The notes beneath the pieces were generated by a model. That model did not search any database. It was not told the origin of the DNA and saw nothing but the letters and a program-made list of their open reading frames with translations. From assembly GCA_032173965.1 (NCBI GenBank), contig JAVUNC010000006.1, forward strand, positions 17,023,528-17,087,527: a stretch of DNA of 64,000 bases, given 5' to 3'. This document shows positions 13,804 to 26,100 of the stretch, piece after piece (the first letter of the stretch is position 1; each line of letters starts with the position of its first letter). The position numbers were made by a program, and so were the translations under genes. Source of the DNA: Sitta carolinensis (lineage: Eukaryota; Chordata; Aves; Passeriformes; Sittidae).

Positions 13804-13826
13804 AAAAAAAAAAAAAAAAAAAAAAA
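13804..13826 (+). repeat. A23 homopolymer
   Basis: Uninterrupted run of 23 adenines in otherwise complex sequence. No retrocopy body was recognised immediately upstream, so it is a simple repeat rather than a demonstrable poly(A) tail. Confidence 0.95.
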
Positions 13827-14893
13827 GATGTTCTGGAAACTTTCACTCATGAAATGATATTTGCCTGATTATTGTCAGCTTCTCTTTCTGTTTTTGTTGG
13901 AACTTTAAGCCAAATAGTCCATCTGACATTTTCTCTCACTTGTAATTTCTTAAGTTATAAAAATACAGTATATTTTAAAATTCTAGATCATCAGTTTTAT
14001 TTTCTCACATAAGTACTGAACATAAGAACTCAAATACTTTCACAAAATATTTTATTAAAAATAACCTCTTTGACTACATCTGAGATCTGCATCTGGGCTC
14101 TGTTTCAGTACCTTACTGAATGCCTGCTGACAATAACGGTCAGGGAGGAGTGCACTGGGCTTGAACATAAATGGATGTTTCACAAAATCACTTCTTGAAA
14201 TATCCAAATAGTTCAGAGGATTTGCTACATATTTTCCATTGGAATCAGCATGTGTATTGTGTATAAGAGAGAAAGAAGCTCAAGGGTTTTTTCATATGGT
14301 CTTCAGTGTGCATTCTACCTGCTTAAAAAAAATTTTAGAATGTATTCAACAGACTGGTGAACATCTCCACAAGCACAATCAACATGAGCTGAGAGGGTCT
14401 CACTTTACTTCATGAATAGACTTACATTACATCTTGTGAAATTACTGAGCAGCTGTTAGAGAGAAAAGAAAACATGATCAGTATTCTTTTGTAGGGCCTT
14501 ACTGAGGACCAATCATCAAATACACATGGTAAACAGAAATGGAGTCTTGAATAGGTGATAAGCAATCAACTACAAATAAAACTGAGACACCATGACCTCA
14601 CATGCAGCACGAGTAGTAAATTAACATATCTGTGCAGTGCACTAGGAATTCAAGAGGACAATAAGGACAAAATAAATGTAAAACCAGCCACAGGCTACAT
14701 AAATCCGAAATAGCTAATCTAGTCTAATTATAGCACATTTTAAATCCCACAACACAAGCCTTGGCAATCTAATCTCTAATCTTTTCACCAGCAACCAGCA
14801 TAGTTAAGTATAAAGACTTAACCTATACAAATAAACAAGGTATATGACATGAACTAATCATGAAGCAGAGGTAACTGAAGACAGACAAGTGAT

Positions 14894-15292
14894 TCAGAAA
14901 ATGGGCTCAATTAACTCGTCTTTGTCCATTATGCAGAATTTTAACCCTGCTTTTACATACAATGCCAACCCCTCTAACACCTCTTCTGCCCTGCCTATCC
15001 CTCCTGAAGAGTCTGAAACCATCTGGCAGGACATTCCAGTCACAGGACGATCCCACCAGCTTTCACTTATGTCAATGATGTCAGATCTCTGGGAGTGGGC
15101 CAAAGGTTCCAGGTCCTCTTGTTTGCTCCTCATGCTGTGGGGATTAGTGTAGAAACATTTCAGGTGTGGTACTTGGTGAAGCAGAATGAGGGATCCCATT
15201 AGGGTGCATTTACTCCAGCTTTGGTACACCATCCCATCACTCATCACTGGAGAGCCTGGATTTTGTCCCTTTCTCCCTTCACTGATTAGCAA
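14894..15292 (-). mobile_element. CR1 LINE fragment: N-terminal half of the ORF2 endonuclease
   Basis: An open minus-strand frame of 132 codons carries the opening of the CR1 ORF2 apurinic/apyrimidinic-type endonuclease. Visible landmarks, in order, are LKCFYTNPHSM (family: LKCLYTNARSM), KQEDLEPL (KQEELEA), ISESWWD (ITETWWD, with the metal-binding glutamate kept) and GLALYVKAGL (GGVALYV). The first 35 codons precede the domain and match nothing known to me. The frame has no internal stop over the endonuclease part, unusual for such a short relic, but most positions outside the motifs have drifted. Neither the endonuclease C-terminal half nor the reverse transcriptase follows downstream; the next bases toward 14800 are unassigned. 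It is a dead fragment, not a functional gene. Similarity to CR1 is by motif recognition only, but the order of four motifs makes chance unlikely. Confidence 0.82.
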
Positions 15293-16058
15293 TACAATAT
15301 AAAATTAGAAGTAGTTACCCAGTAGAATTTACGCCTTATGCATTTCCAGCCATGGATAATTGCAGATTTCCACAAAGAAATTTAATATAAAAGAATTGAA
15401 ATCTAGTGGGCATTTCTCTAGATTTCTTTATGTTCTAGACTGGTCCATAGATGCACTGACTGATCAGTGCTGCAGATTGTGCAGATGTAAAGGGTGTCTG
15501 AGAGGCTTAGGATGTTTCACACTCATGGCCCATATGCTACATCACACATTCTTACAAATTTGTCAGTAGAACTAGTGAAATCACTAACTCCTGTGATGAA
15601 GAAAAGAATCAGCAAGAAATCACCTGATCTGCAGTTTATCAGGGAAGTTTTATAAATCTATTTAGATAATTTAGAGACTTCATGTTATGCATATTAAACC
15701 AAGATAAAAAGTAAGTAGGAGGTCAAAATAAGTAATGGAAAGGAAATTCTTCCACAAGGCTGAGCCTGTCAAAGTCTTTAGTTAGATATTAGCAGTTTAA
15801 TGAAGTCTACTCCATCTACTTTAATGGACCTACACCAGCTCATACGAGTGAACTTGTGTCATGTTACTATTTTTCACTTGTAATAGCATGCATCTATGTC
15901 TCTTTTATTTGTTCATACAGTTATTTTTTTCATGTTTTCTTAAGAATAAGGAACAAATGTTCAGCAGACTTCATGCTTTTCCTCAGGATACAGGTGCTAT
16001 ATTTAATGTGTGGTAACAGGCAACGTTTGTTTGCAATTGTAGAGAGTGCAAAGAGAAA
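15293..16058. other. Unassigned sequence between CR1 fragments
   Basis: No gene, RNA or repeat recognised. It could hold further decayed CR1 5' sequence belonging to the endonuclease fragment, but I see no motif that shows this. Confidence 0.45.
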
Positions 16059-16118
16059 AGCCACAGAATCACAAAATATTCTGAGTTGGAAGGGACCCAC
16101 AAGGAAAGTCAAGTCATC
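16059..16118 (-). mobile_element. Very short CR1 LINE 3' end
   Basis: The plus strand reads CCACAGAATCACAAAATATT then CTGAGTTGGAAGGGACCCAC then AAGGAAAGTCAAGTC. This is the reverse complement of the CR1 3' terminal segment, including the octamer-like tail. Only about 60 bp remain, so the copy was severely 5'-truncated on insertion. It is less diverged than the 7.5-kb copy, hence probably younger. Confidence 0.85.
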
Positions 16119-16956
16119 TATGAACAAATTACAAAAATTATGCTGATGTGAAGTGTATTCATTTACATTCTCAAGTCATGCTGTAATAATATGATTTAAT
16201 AACTTTAATAATATCATTTTAGTGATAATGGTCAACTGACAGAAATTAGACAAAATTTACAGAGGCCGGAAGTTTCTTCTACTGGGTTAAGTATATCAGC
16301 TAGAGAAACAAAATTAAATCAGCTCTTGAGCATGCCAGCTCTTCTCCTGGTCTTCTTAAACATTTCAAGCATATTGCTTCAGAATCTCATTCACTGTTGG
16401 AATAATCAAACAGCCTCTTTCTTCCAGGGTCTAGAAACTAGTCCTCGTATTTCAAATAAATCTCAAAGTAAAAACTGAATACCTAAATTTCTATTTTTCT
16501 TTAGAGAACCACTATACAAAAGTACAAATTAGAAAGGAAAAGAACCTCAACCTGCTTTAACTTTGTTGACTTTCGACTTGTTTGTGCTTCTCTGCTTCAA
16601 TAAAGGGCAAACAGAAGTACCACTACATGCATGTGCCCATGCACGTGTGCACACCTACGGACATTTTCACCATTTGTTTCGAGAATGTACACTGCTCTCA
16701 GGCTAAATCCTAAACAGGATGTCACTTGCCCTCACAATTTATGGGATATAATAAAAGAGCTTTTAGGATAATGAATTGTCCTATACCAGAAAATAGAGTT
16801 CATTCTTTTAGATGTATTACCTTCCACACCAGTACCTAATGAACAAAATTGTTTGAGTGGATAGAAGTCAAATTGTAAGGATAAGAGGTCTTTTTATGTT
16901 CATACCTGGGAAAGAAATACTCCATTATGGAATTTTAATCACTCTGTGATCATATG

Positions 16957-17001
16957 ACTATAATGCATCCCTGAAATAATATTCTAGGAATGCATTATAG
17001 T
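16957..17001. repeat. Inverted repeat, 16-bp arms, 13-nt loop
   Basis: The left arm 16957-16972 (ACTATAATGCATCCCT) pairs with the right arm 16986-17001 (AGGAATGCATTATAGT) at 15 of 16 positions; the exception can form a G-T wobble on one strand. The loop is 16973-16985. The stem contains ATGCAT in both arms. Pairing stops sharply outside the arms. Confidence 0.9.
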
Positions 17002-19330
17002 TTAAATGTTCCATCCAAAATGCTGTGCCAATGGCTTTTTTTTTTCCCCCTTGGTATTAAATTCCTCTTCGTCTGATTGGAAATAAATAGACAGCATAGA
17101 ACTCTCAATAACTGATTTGATTTCTAAGCTTTTTATCATATAAACTATAATAAATTATTCCTTGCAACAGAAAGCACATCATATATTTCCTGTGAATCTG
17201 CTGGAAAGTGCAAATGCACCATTACTGCAGCCACATTCTCTTTGCAAATCAAGCACTGCACCTTACAGTTTGTAAGTTTCTTCAGAGCTACAAAAATGTC
17301 ACAGTTATATCAAGAGGGGTGTAAAATTTGTGAACCTGAAGTTATAGTAAGTAAAATATATAGATTTTAGTTAAAAATGCAATTTTTATGAAAGTATTTT
17401 GTTCAGAGAGAAAGCCTAATGTTATAAACTAAAATTTAAAGGGTTCACTTATTTCATTATTTACAGAATTAATGACGTTGATGTTGTTCAGACATGCTCA
17501 ACAAAGTGTGCGTGCTGTGTTCAATTCCATCTCAAATATATAACCCAATAGAAAGATCCTGTTTGCTATTTTAAATGCAGTCCTTGGTTTAAACTGGAGT
17601 TCCCTCTAAAACCTCAGCATCACCATCAGTAATACCAATTTGTCCTGTGATCATATAAAAGCATATCACTGGAAGTTTCTTTCTGAGATTTTTGGAAGAC
17701 CATAGTCATCTGAACTGCCATCTCTCCTGTTGGAACAAGAGCAGTTTGTTTGTTGCATGGCCTCTTGTCCCAAACTGAATGTTGTTGAAATATTCTCAGT
17801 GGCTGCAAGAATTAAAGACCATTTCATGAGCTTCAGCAGTTAAGTCTTTGCTGTCATATCTGAGATAGAAATTCTGGCAGAATCATAATTGGGAACATAA
17901 ATAGCAATAAAACAAACATATGAAACAAAGTTTCCAGAAAAAATATAGTTTGAATTAGTTTCAAAACTAAATTATAGTGTTTAATTCATCATTTTCCTCA
18001 CTCATAGTTTTTCCCTCCAGCGTCCTTACTTGGAAAACTGTCACATAATTTACATGCATCTAATGTATCTGAGAAGGAATATTTTAATTATATTTGTATC
18101 TGGAGGACCAGACAGTTATTGCTATGCAATATTTTCCATTTGGCTATTAAGAGCTAAAACCAGTTCTATGTGCACATCTCACACTGCAGTTTTACCCCAA
18201 GAAAACATGGTGATACGAAGTACAAAACTGTGACATCCAAAGTGTGAAAATCAATCAAACAAGTTGAAAGTATCCTCAGAAATTTAAAAAAAAAAATAAA
18301 AAATTAATAAAACGTTATCCTTGCTATTTTAGTCGTATTAATAACACTTCCATCAAGAAAGGAATTTGAGTTTGGATTGCAGGATATTTTTCCATCTCCC
18401 TTCCCTAAGGGAATGTATCCATTTTTTAAAAAAAATAATTCACATTTGAAAATCTTCTATTATAAACTACATGTAAAACAAAAATATGCTCTTTTACAAC
18501 TTCCAACTAAAACTCAGAATATTTCAAGAAACCTAGAAAATTTCTGATAAAAATTTCTGTGATAAAACTGAATCACAAATCTATTGGTCTGGAAACAAGT
18601 TTTCCCAATTGATACAAGTTATAATTTAGCTATTTTTACTTCTATAAAAGACTTTTTGAGTTCAACGAGGGCAATAGCAAAAATGACATCTGTTTATACA
18701 TCCTGCCAAAAAAAACCTTATTGTACGTGGAACAACAAACTCTGAATATAAACACGCTGAAATGAACTTGAAGTCTTTCATTTTTCAAAGTGTAATTATT
18801 GGAAAGCAGCAGTAGTTTTCTAACCTCTAGCATCAAAATTTCATATTACCTATTAATTTTATAGAATTCTGAAGATACATAATCCTTCCTATTGCTACTT
18901 TTTAAAGTAATTGTCTTAAGTTTCTGTCTTGTTTTTCACTGGATTGTCAGTTTTTAAGATGTGGATTACTCAATGCTTGTTTCAAGTAGCTCTTGTCTTG
19001 GTTACCCTTAAGCTGAACTGTACAATGGAGTAACACAAGACTCCTTTCTTTTGTTTGTTGGATTTATTGTACAATCAGACTTTTAATTAATTCACATCCT
19101 TGTAAAATTTACAAAATATTTCCTTCATCTAAATCTCCATTTGTCTCAAATATTTAGTAGTTTAACTTTCCAGAGCATGGATTTTATTTTTCAAACAAAA
19201 CTCATAGTTTGGGTCTCCACAATTTCAACTGCCATGTAAATATTTAATATATATAAGATAACTTTACATACTATAATTCCCTAAAATTAAAAAAAAAAAC
19301 CCTAAAATTTCTACTATAGGAGTATTTAAT

Positions 19331-19381
19331 TAAAAAAAAAAAAAAAACAAAAAAAAAAACACAAAAACAAGCAAACAAACC
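19331..19381. repeat. A-rich low-complexity tract
   Basis: Two A runs separated by a C, followed by ACAAAAACAAGCAAACAAACC-like degenerate CAAA repeats. No retroelement body was recognised beside it. Confidence 0.9.
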
Positions 19382-22300
19382 AAAACTCTCCACAAGCAAA
19401 CAAGGAAAAGAACACATGGTGTGGGAATAATACATGCACAGAACTGGATCTGTAACAATTATTTCTATTTAGAGCTTCATAAATTATTGACATGTGGGAA
19501 AGCATTTAATTATTTTTCTGCCCAGCCCCCAGATGAGAAGAAATAATAGAGAAGGCATGGATTTTACCTGAAATTAGCTATGCATCTGTTTTTATGCAAA
19601 GTCTATCACTTCGGTTAATGATCAGAAACAGGATGCAGAAGAAAGACATTTCCTATTTTTGTACTGTATAGATTGACTTTTTAGGCTGCTTGGAGGAAAT
19701 TTTCTGTCAGACCATATCCAAGCAAGATCTAAGAGCAGAACTTAATCAGTAGGAAGAGGAAAAACTGTTAGAAATGTTGGCTTTAATGATCACTTAAAAA
19801 TGAAAAGGTGAGTTTACTATTATGTTCCAAATCCTTATTGCTTTCATTTATGGGGACAGTAGACATCACCAACATTAGAAGCTGTATCCCCTGTGGATTA
19901 AATAAGGAGGTAACCAACTATATCAAACTGAGACCCTTACTGGGTAAACTGGGGACAAGAAGGGGCAATAATGTTCTTGCAGAACTTATTTATACTTACA
20001 GGAGGAGGGCAGTATCCTAGAGAGCAAGCACTTCCCAGTGGTGGAGAGTGAATATCTTATGAGCTGATTCACAAATGTGGACTAGGTTTGAGCCAGGTTA
20101 CAAATTTTTGATTCAGCAGTTATTGAAGATCTGAAGCTAAAACTCTGATAGAAGCAAAATTTCTATTGTTTGTTTCTAGTCTGGGTAATAGAGGATTTTG
20201 AAAGGATTGAAGTGTTTCCTTTTTTCCTCACTTTCTAAATAGAGGACAAAACTGCATTATATATCCTGACAACAGTAAAAGCTGTGTCTAAATGGAGAGA
20301 TATTTTCACTCTACCTTGCTCCCTGTCTTGTTACGTCCCCCAGCTTAAAATCAGAGGTTTATTGGTATAGAGTATAAAACTTAGACATGATCTCATTTCA
20401 TCCCACTTCTCAGCAAATTTTTTCAAAGCAACTTCATAATAACACTAATGAAAGTCTTTTAAATACAAACCATCAAAATAGGGGCTTTGCTGGAATATGA
20501 GCATTTGAAATTACCTGAAGCAGTATATCTTAGCTGTTTTGTTTTCCAGACAGCAAAAATTTAGATGTGCCAAAAAGCTACTGTCTAAAAGCCATTAATC
20601 TGTATATTGTCCATATGGTTAAGCAAAAATAATTTTGAGAAAAACAACCTGTATTTTCAGTTATACCCTTTTCATTGATATATTACTCTAGTTTAAAAAA
20701 ATATGGATAATAGTGGAAATTAAATGTTCCGTTACTTATACAGTGATAGAGTCTACTTTTGTTGCCCTTCGTGGGCTTTGATCATTAAAGTAATGACCAC
20801 AATTAATTTTTGCCCAGAGGGAAATATTTTTCTCAGTGCTGTGCTAGAAGTGCAACTTTTAGTCTCTGTGGGTACAGCTTGCATATTTGATAAAGTTAGC
20901 CATAGAGGGCATGCTCTTAGCTCTATGGTTTTCCCTGTGTCAAGTGTTATTGGCATAATGTCTATCAAAAAAATGTTTAAATTCCTGAAGAATTAAATAA
21001 CAACAGTATAGGAGACTATCTTGAACTCTTTGCCCTCTCCTCACGATACTCCATGCCAGTCAAGTTTGGAGCTGGGTTAGTGGTGCCATATATTACCAAC
21101 TCTAAAACAGAAGTTCAAGGCAAACTGCTGTTTTGATTCTCTCAGCAGGGAGCAGCACTTCTAACAGGCGTGTCCATCTGCTGCACAGAGAATGAAAATA
21201 TCCTTGGCTAGTTGCATTCATGCCCATCTGTCGGGATGGTGTGCTGCCTGCTAACAGGTCGGTCACATCACTGCCACATGGCATAAATGCCAGGAGAGGG
21301 ACAACTTATTTGGCCAGCCTGCTTGTCAGTAAAAGTGAAGAGAGCTTCTGCAGGACAGCATTACAAATGTTAGCAGAGCCACATTAATAACAGCTGATCA
21401 ATCTTGGTGTCCACTTAATATATTTTCATATTGTAGCACCTAGCCCTCAGATACTTCCACAAGAGTCTTTCATGCATGTAGCAGTCAGTGTCTTGGTGAA
21501 GATTAGCCTAGTTGAGGTATACTATGAAACATTTGCACTCTCCTTTTAGCACAAAATACTCATAAAAACAGTAAATACTTTTAATGATAATTCCATACCA
21601 TCAGCCTTTACCTAGTGGTGTATATATTAAGTTGAACCTTCTACTCTGAAGCTCATTTACTGCCTTCTGACTGTGAAGAGTTCCCTATCTTGACATTTTC
21701 CAAATTACAGTTTCCCTTTCTGAATAGTAGAAACAGCAATTTTGCTTTATTTCCTAAAATAGCAACATTCCTCTTTGATCTCTTATTGAGAAATGCTGAC
21801 TTTTTACTGAGCATAAACACAGATGATCTTATTTTGGGTACTTCATTTGAATCAATAGTTAAATGAATAAAAAGATCCTTTACTAACAAATTTACAGATT
21901 CTGTTTGGCATCACTTTTAAATAAAGTAGAAGCAACATCAAACTTCCCATTTTCAGGAAATTATTTATGGAATAGAATTATTTTACTTATAATTTATTTT
22001 TACAATTTATTTACTGTTTAAGTTCTTTCTGCTACTTCCTAAAAAAATCTTGAGTGTTTGAGCAAGCATACAGCTCCTACTATAAATGAGGTATATATTA
22101 AGAAAAGCTGAAAATGGCAAAAGTAAATGATTTACATAGATAGGAATCTTTTTATTGAGTTTTAGTATAAAGTAATGTTCATAAGGTCAAAGTCATCACC
22201 TAAACTTGAAAGATATATTGCTTAAAACAAACTCACAGAATTTCTCAGGACCATTATGTCATTATTCATCATTAAAAGTATAAGGAAATATATCCAGAAC

Positions 22301-22600
22301 TAATACTGCAGTGCCCATTGGACTAAGATAAAAGTAAAATAATGTAGTATTTTTATGAGTATTATGTGCATTTTTATAGTACTTGTCTATCAATGTGGTT
22401 TGGTTTTCATAGACCTCATCTATTAAAAAAAAAAAAATAATTAATGAACAATCTAAATACAGCACCAGAAGGCATATATCTGCATTATTAGAGTCCTAAA
22501 TGTACAAATAAATAATCTCATTGGATTACATACAGTGCAGAGGGAAGTAGATAAACCGATCAAATAGGATAAATGCTGCTTGAATTTAGAGGAAAACGGG

Positions 22601-22790
22601 AGGATAGAGAGTATCCCGTGCAGAGTTTTGCGATGTCAGGAGCTGAGGGGTGCAGCAGAAGCCTGGCGTGCACCCCGTGCCATAGAGGAGCGGCTCCTCC
22701 GGCTGTGTCTCGTACTGCAGCGGTGCGGTGCAGCATCTCCACGCGGGCTCGTGCGTGGAGATTGTCTTGTGTCGAGAGAGCAGGAGTCCT
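22601..22790. other. Isolated CpG-rich block with clustered hairpins
   Basis: By direct count 22621-22800 is 113 G/C of 180 (63%) with 14 CpG dinucleotides, against a strongly AT-rich background. Perfect inverted repeats fall in a row: 22647-22654 with 22669-22676 (GGGGTGCA/TGCACCCC), 22685-22691 with 22693-22699 (GAGGAGC/GCTCCTC), 22715-22719 with 22729-22733 (CTGCA/TGCAG), and 22737-22744 with 22753-22760 (CTCCACGC/GCGTGGAG). Overlapping open frames on both strands are typical of CpG-rich DNA and match nothing known. It directly abuts the CR1 at 22791 but does not match the CR1 coding sequence expected upstream of that point. It could be the remains of another element, a small CpG island or promoter, or a structured RNA. 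Function unknown. Confidence 0.7.
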
Positions 22791-23172
22791 GCTCGTCTGA
22801 GACCCTGCCTGCAGCGCTGCGTCCAGCTCTGCAGCTCCCAGTGCAAGAAAAACACGGACCTGTTACAACAGTTCCAGAGAAGGACCACAAAAATTATTAG
22901 ACAGCTGGAACACCCCTCCTGTGAAACACAAAGCTGAACCTAAGAGACTCATCACATTCTCTCTCTGTCTGGGGAACAGAAGATTCCAGGCAGACCAGTA
23001 TATAAAGGCAGTTTATAAGGAAGATGGAGAGAGACTTTTCCAAGGTTTGTAGTGACAGAACAAGGGGCAATGGTTTTAAACTGAAAGCAGGTATATTTAT
23101 GTTAGATACAAGAAGGAATTTCTTTTACAATAAGGGTTTTGAGACACTGGGACAAGTTGCCCAGAGAATTTT
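22791..23172 (+). mobile_element. CR1 LINE fragment: ORF2 C-terminus and start of 3' UTR
   Basis: A plus-strand frame reads RPCLQRCVQLCSSQCKKNTD then LLQQFQRRTTKIIRQLEHPS. This parallels the end of CR1 ORF2 (usual form RPxLEYCVQLWSPQYKKDMD then LLEQVQRRATKMIRGLEHLS). Downstream DNA follows the standard CR1 order: GATGGAGAGAGACTTTT, TAGTGACAGAACAAGGGGCAATGG, TTTAAACTGAAAGCAGG, GATACAAGAAGGAATTTC and GGGACAAGTTGCCCAGAGAA, with scattered substitutions. The homology ends abruptly near 23172, so the 3' UTR tail with the octamer repeat is missing. Its 5' edge coincides with the CpG-rich block. The copy is therefore truncated at both ends, and the coding sequence has stops and substitutions. Confidence 0.85.
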
Positions 23173-26100
23173 CTCAGTTATTGACCTTTGTAAACACACA
23201 CATTTGTAGTGTTTGTATCCACAGTGTTATCTACTTTATTTCAACTGAATATGAACAGTCATTTGCAAAAGTATTTGTACTAAACAAGAATAGTAAAAGT
23301 ATTGTAGTAAATGTTCAGAAAATAATACCTTAGATCCCCATGTTAATAATGAAATGTTTGGATATACAATAAAAAGTGAGGTGCAATAATATACGGACAA
23401 ACTACATAATGCAAACTCAGAATTATAGTTAGCTTGTACAATGTACAAACCTTCAGTAAGTTGAAGTCTTCTCACTGGGATTTTTTGATAAAAGTTATTT
23501 CTTGATGGAACTTTTGTCTGGGTTTGGGTTTTTTGCAATAATTGCTTTCTTTCTGTTTTAAAAAAAGCAGAAGTCAAAGCATGTAAACCCGTTTCTCAAT
23601 AAAGACATTGAAAGTTGAATCACAATCCAAAACAGTGTTATGTCAACAGTGCTAGTATTCTTTATTTTAGATATCTAATCAAAACTAACTGTTGGGTCGA
23701 GATCTGTAATCCAGATTCCCAACAATGGATAAATTACATCATGGTACATAGGACATCATACAAAAGACAAACCTAGTTGTGGAAGGATGACTCCAACAGG
23801 GAAGTGGTAGTATAGTGGAACAGACAAAAAAAATTCCCATGAAATCATAGCAACTTTTCAAGTAGTTTTATATTATTTTTAAGACGAAGGTTTTCTTGAT
23901 TTCAGATAGCACTAGATGACAAAAACTTGAACTTTTTTTATGGAAACTGTACTTGAAAATTGGAATAGGATATTTTTAAACACTTTTCTCACAGGCATAT
24001 CCCTATTATTTTAATTTCTCTATTGCTCATATATTTTTATAATGATTTTTATCAATACTGTGGCCTATTTTCAAAAACATTTACTTCTACTAGTAACAGA
24101 CAAGCAATTTTTATAATTGCAGTAAATTTCAATATGGCAAGAAATGCAACTTCTCAGATGCCTATGATGAGTTAAATAGAAATTTGATCTAAAACACACT
24201 CTTAGAAGGATTGTATATTGTAAGGAGTGTTAAAATTTGATTTTAAGGACCTATTTCATTAATAGAAAACAGGTTTATAAGATGTCCCATGAAGACACTG
24301 AAGTTTTTCAGAGCAAATTACAGAAGATAAAATACAAAGCTTTCCCATAATTAAAAATAAAATCAGCAACATCACTGAAGCTGGTACAGATGAAAATTTA
24401 ACAAAATATGTTTTTCTAATGCTGTAGTGACAGAAACGTAATGACAATAAATTAATTTAAAAACTTACTTCAGTGTTCTTCTATTCATTTCATAGGAAAG
24501 ACATTTATTCAGGCTTCTGTGTTATGACAGAGGTGATAATAACAGATTATAAATTGCATGCACAAAGTTAGTGAGTACACTTGGATATCACAAGTAGATG
24601 CCTGTAAGGCAGTACTGGAAAAAGAGCTTGAAAATCAAGACAAAATTAAATCATGCCAGATACAGAAAATTAAAATGCACCAACTAAGTCAATGTCACTA
24701 AAACTTTCACTCTTGAGTGTTTTTATGGTGATAGTAACATAGTAATGCAGGTTTTCAAATTTACCTTTGTAATTTATTTCCACTAAAAGGTGAGAGAATT
24801 TTTTTCTAAAGGTCATAAACAACAAAGCTAAGATTTTGTGCGAGTATAGATGGTTTAGGGATTTTTAGTTTTTAGAGGTTTTTTTACCCAAAACCATAAA
24901 GCAGAGATACAAATATATTGTTACAAGGTGGCCTAAGCCCATATAATTTTTATTCTATCTCCATATATATTTTAGAGTAAGGCTGTTGGTATTCACACAA
25001 AATATGTGACCACTATAGAATATAACAAGAACTTCACCTATAAATCATTGTAGATGAGGTTTTACAACTTTCCAAGCGGTTGTTTTATTCAGCAGTTTCA
25101 CCTGCATGAAAAACAGTAAATTAAAGATGGTTTGTCTTTCCATACCACATATTTCTTAACCAGAAAGAGTAGTCTTCTCAAAGAATCAAAATCTCACATG
25201 ATAGATTTGGATCAGGGAAATCTATATGTATTTAAATATGGACAAGGAATGAATAAGAAACAGAAGAGTAACACAGCAATTTTAGTACATTATTGTAGCA
25301 AATTGAACTTCCTGGAAGTGAATGAATGGACATTTCTTGTAAGAAACAAAAACCAGAGCAAAATGATGTCAAAGCACTGGTGTCACTTCCACCCATCAAG
25401 TCAAGACAAGCAGAAGAAAAATAATTATTTAACATTGTACCCATTGTCCTTTTATTCTATAACAATAATTTGAAAATATATATTATAATACTGGATAAAA
25501 CAAGAAAGTCAGTTTAAAAAGTTGTTACAATATTGCTGGATTTCACTTTAAAACATTTTTAGTCAATTTATTTTGTATAGAATATTTCCATTACAAATAA
25601 TTAACTAAAAAATCCTTGTTACAATTGAAAAATCTTTTCTTTCTTCTTACTATGAGACATCCCAGCAGTTGTCTTATCCAGTGAGTTATTCTATTAATTA
25701 ATCTTAAAAATCCATAATTTCTGGAGAAAAAATTCAAAATACAAGTTGTGCAGAGAATTTCAACCAGTAGTTTACATACGGTCCAGAAATAGAATATTAC
25801 ACAAGAAGTAAAAACCCAAGACTAGCTCCAGTCATGAGTGTTTTCTTAATGGGATAACTAGTACTAACCGGTACGACCAAAAGTGGAATGATTTAGTCAA
25901 GGTCAGAATTAAAAACTAATGAAATTTGGCTAATTGTGCCTGAAGAGAGTTCTTACTTGAGTGCCCTGGATAAGGAAAGTGCCACACTGATGTTTGGCAA
26001 TATCTGACTGTGCACAGTCACTACTCACCATCGGGGAGATTTCATTTCCTTCACAAGGGACCGTTCCAGTCAGAGTTACCACTCTCACCTCCATTCCAGA

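Larger units (their letters stand above)
8016..14893. other. Unassigned AT-rich sequence with scattered low-complexity tracts
   Basis: No gene recognised. A 129-codon open frame (8851-9240) and a 105-codon one (10936-11253) lack known motifs. Short low-complexity tracts include a T15 run near 10567 and an A23 run at 13804-13826. A possible core promoter at 10422-10478 and an RFX-like X-box at 10693-10705 are listed separately. Confidence 0.5.
16119..22600. other. AT-rich unassigned sequence
   Basis: No gene recognised. It holds a hairpin (16957-17001), an A-rich low-complexity tract (19331-19381) and an alternating purine-pyrimidine tract (16624-16654). About 21040-21420 is a less AT-rich, complex stretch that could be conserved non-coding DNA, but nothing in the bases proves it. 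Confidence 0.5.

Noticed and set aside
22560..22937. Six overlapping open frames on both strands as genes
   Set aside because: Stop codons are rare in CpG-rich DNA, so several frames open at once; only the CR1 RT tail within one of them is recognisable.
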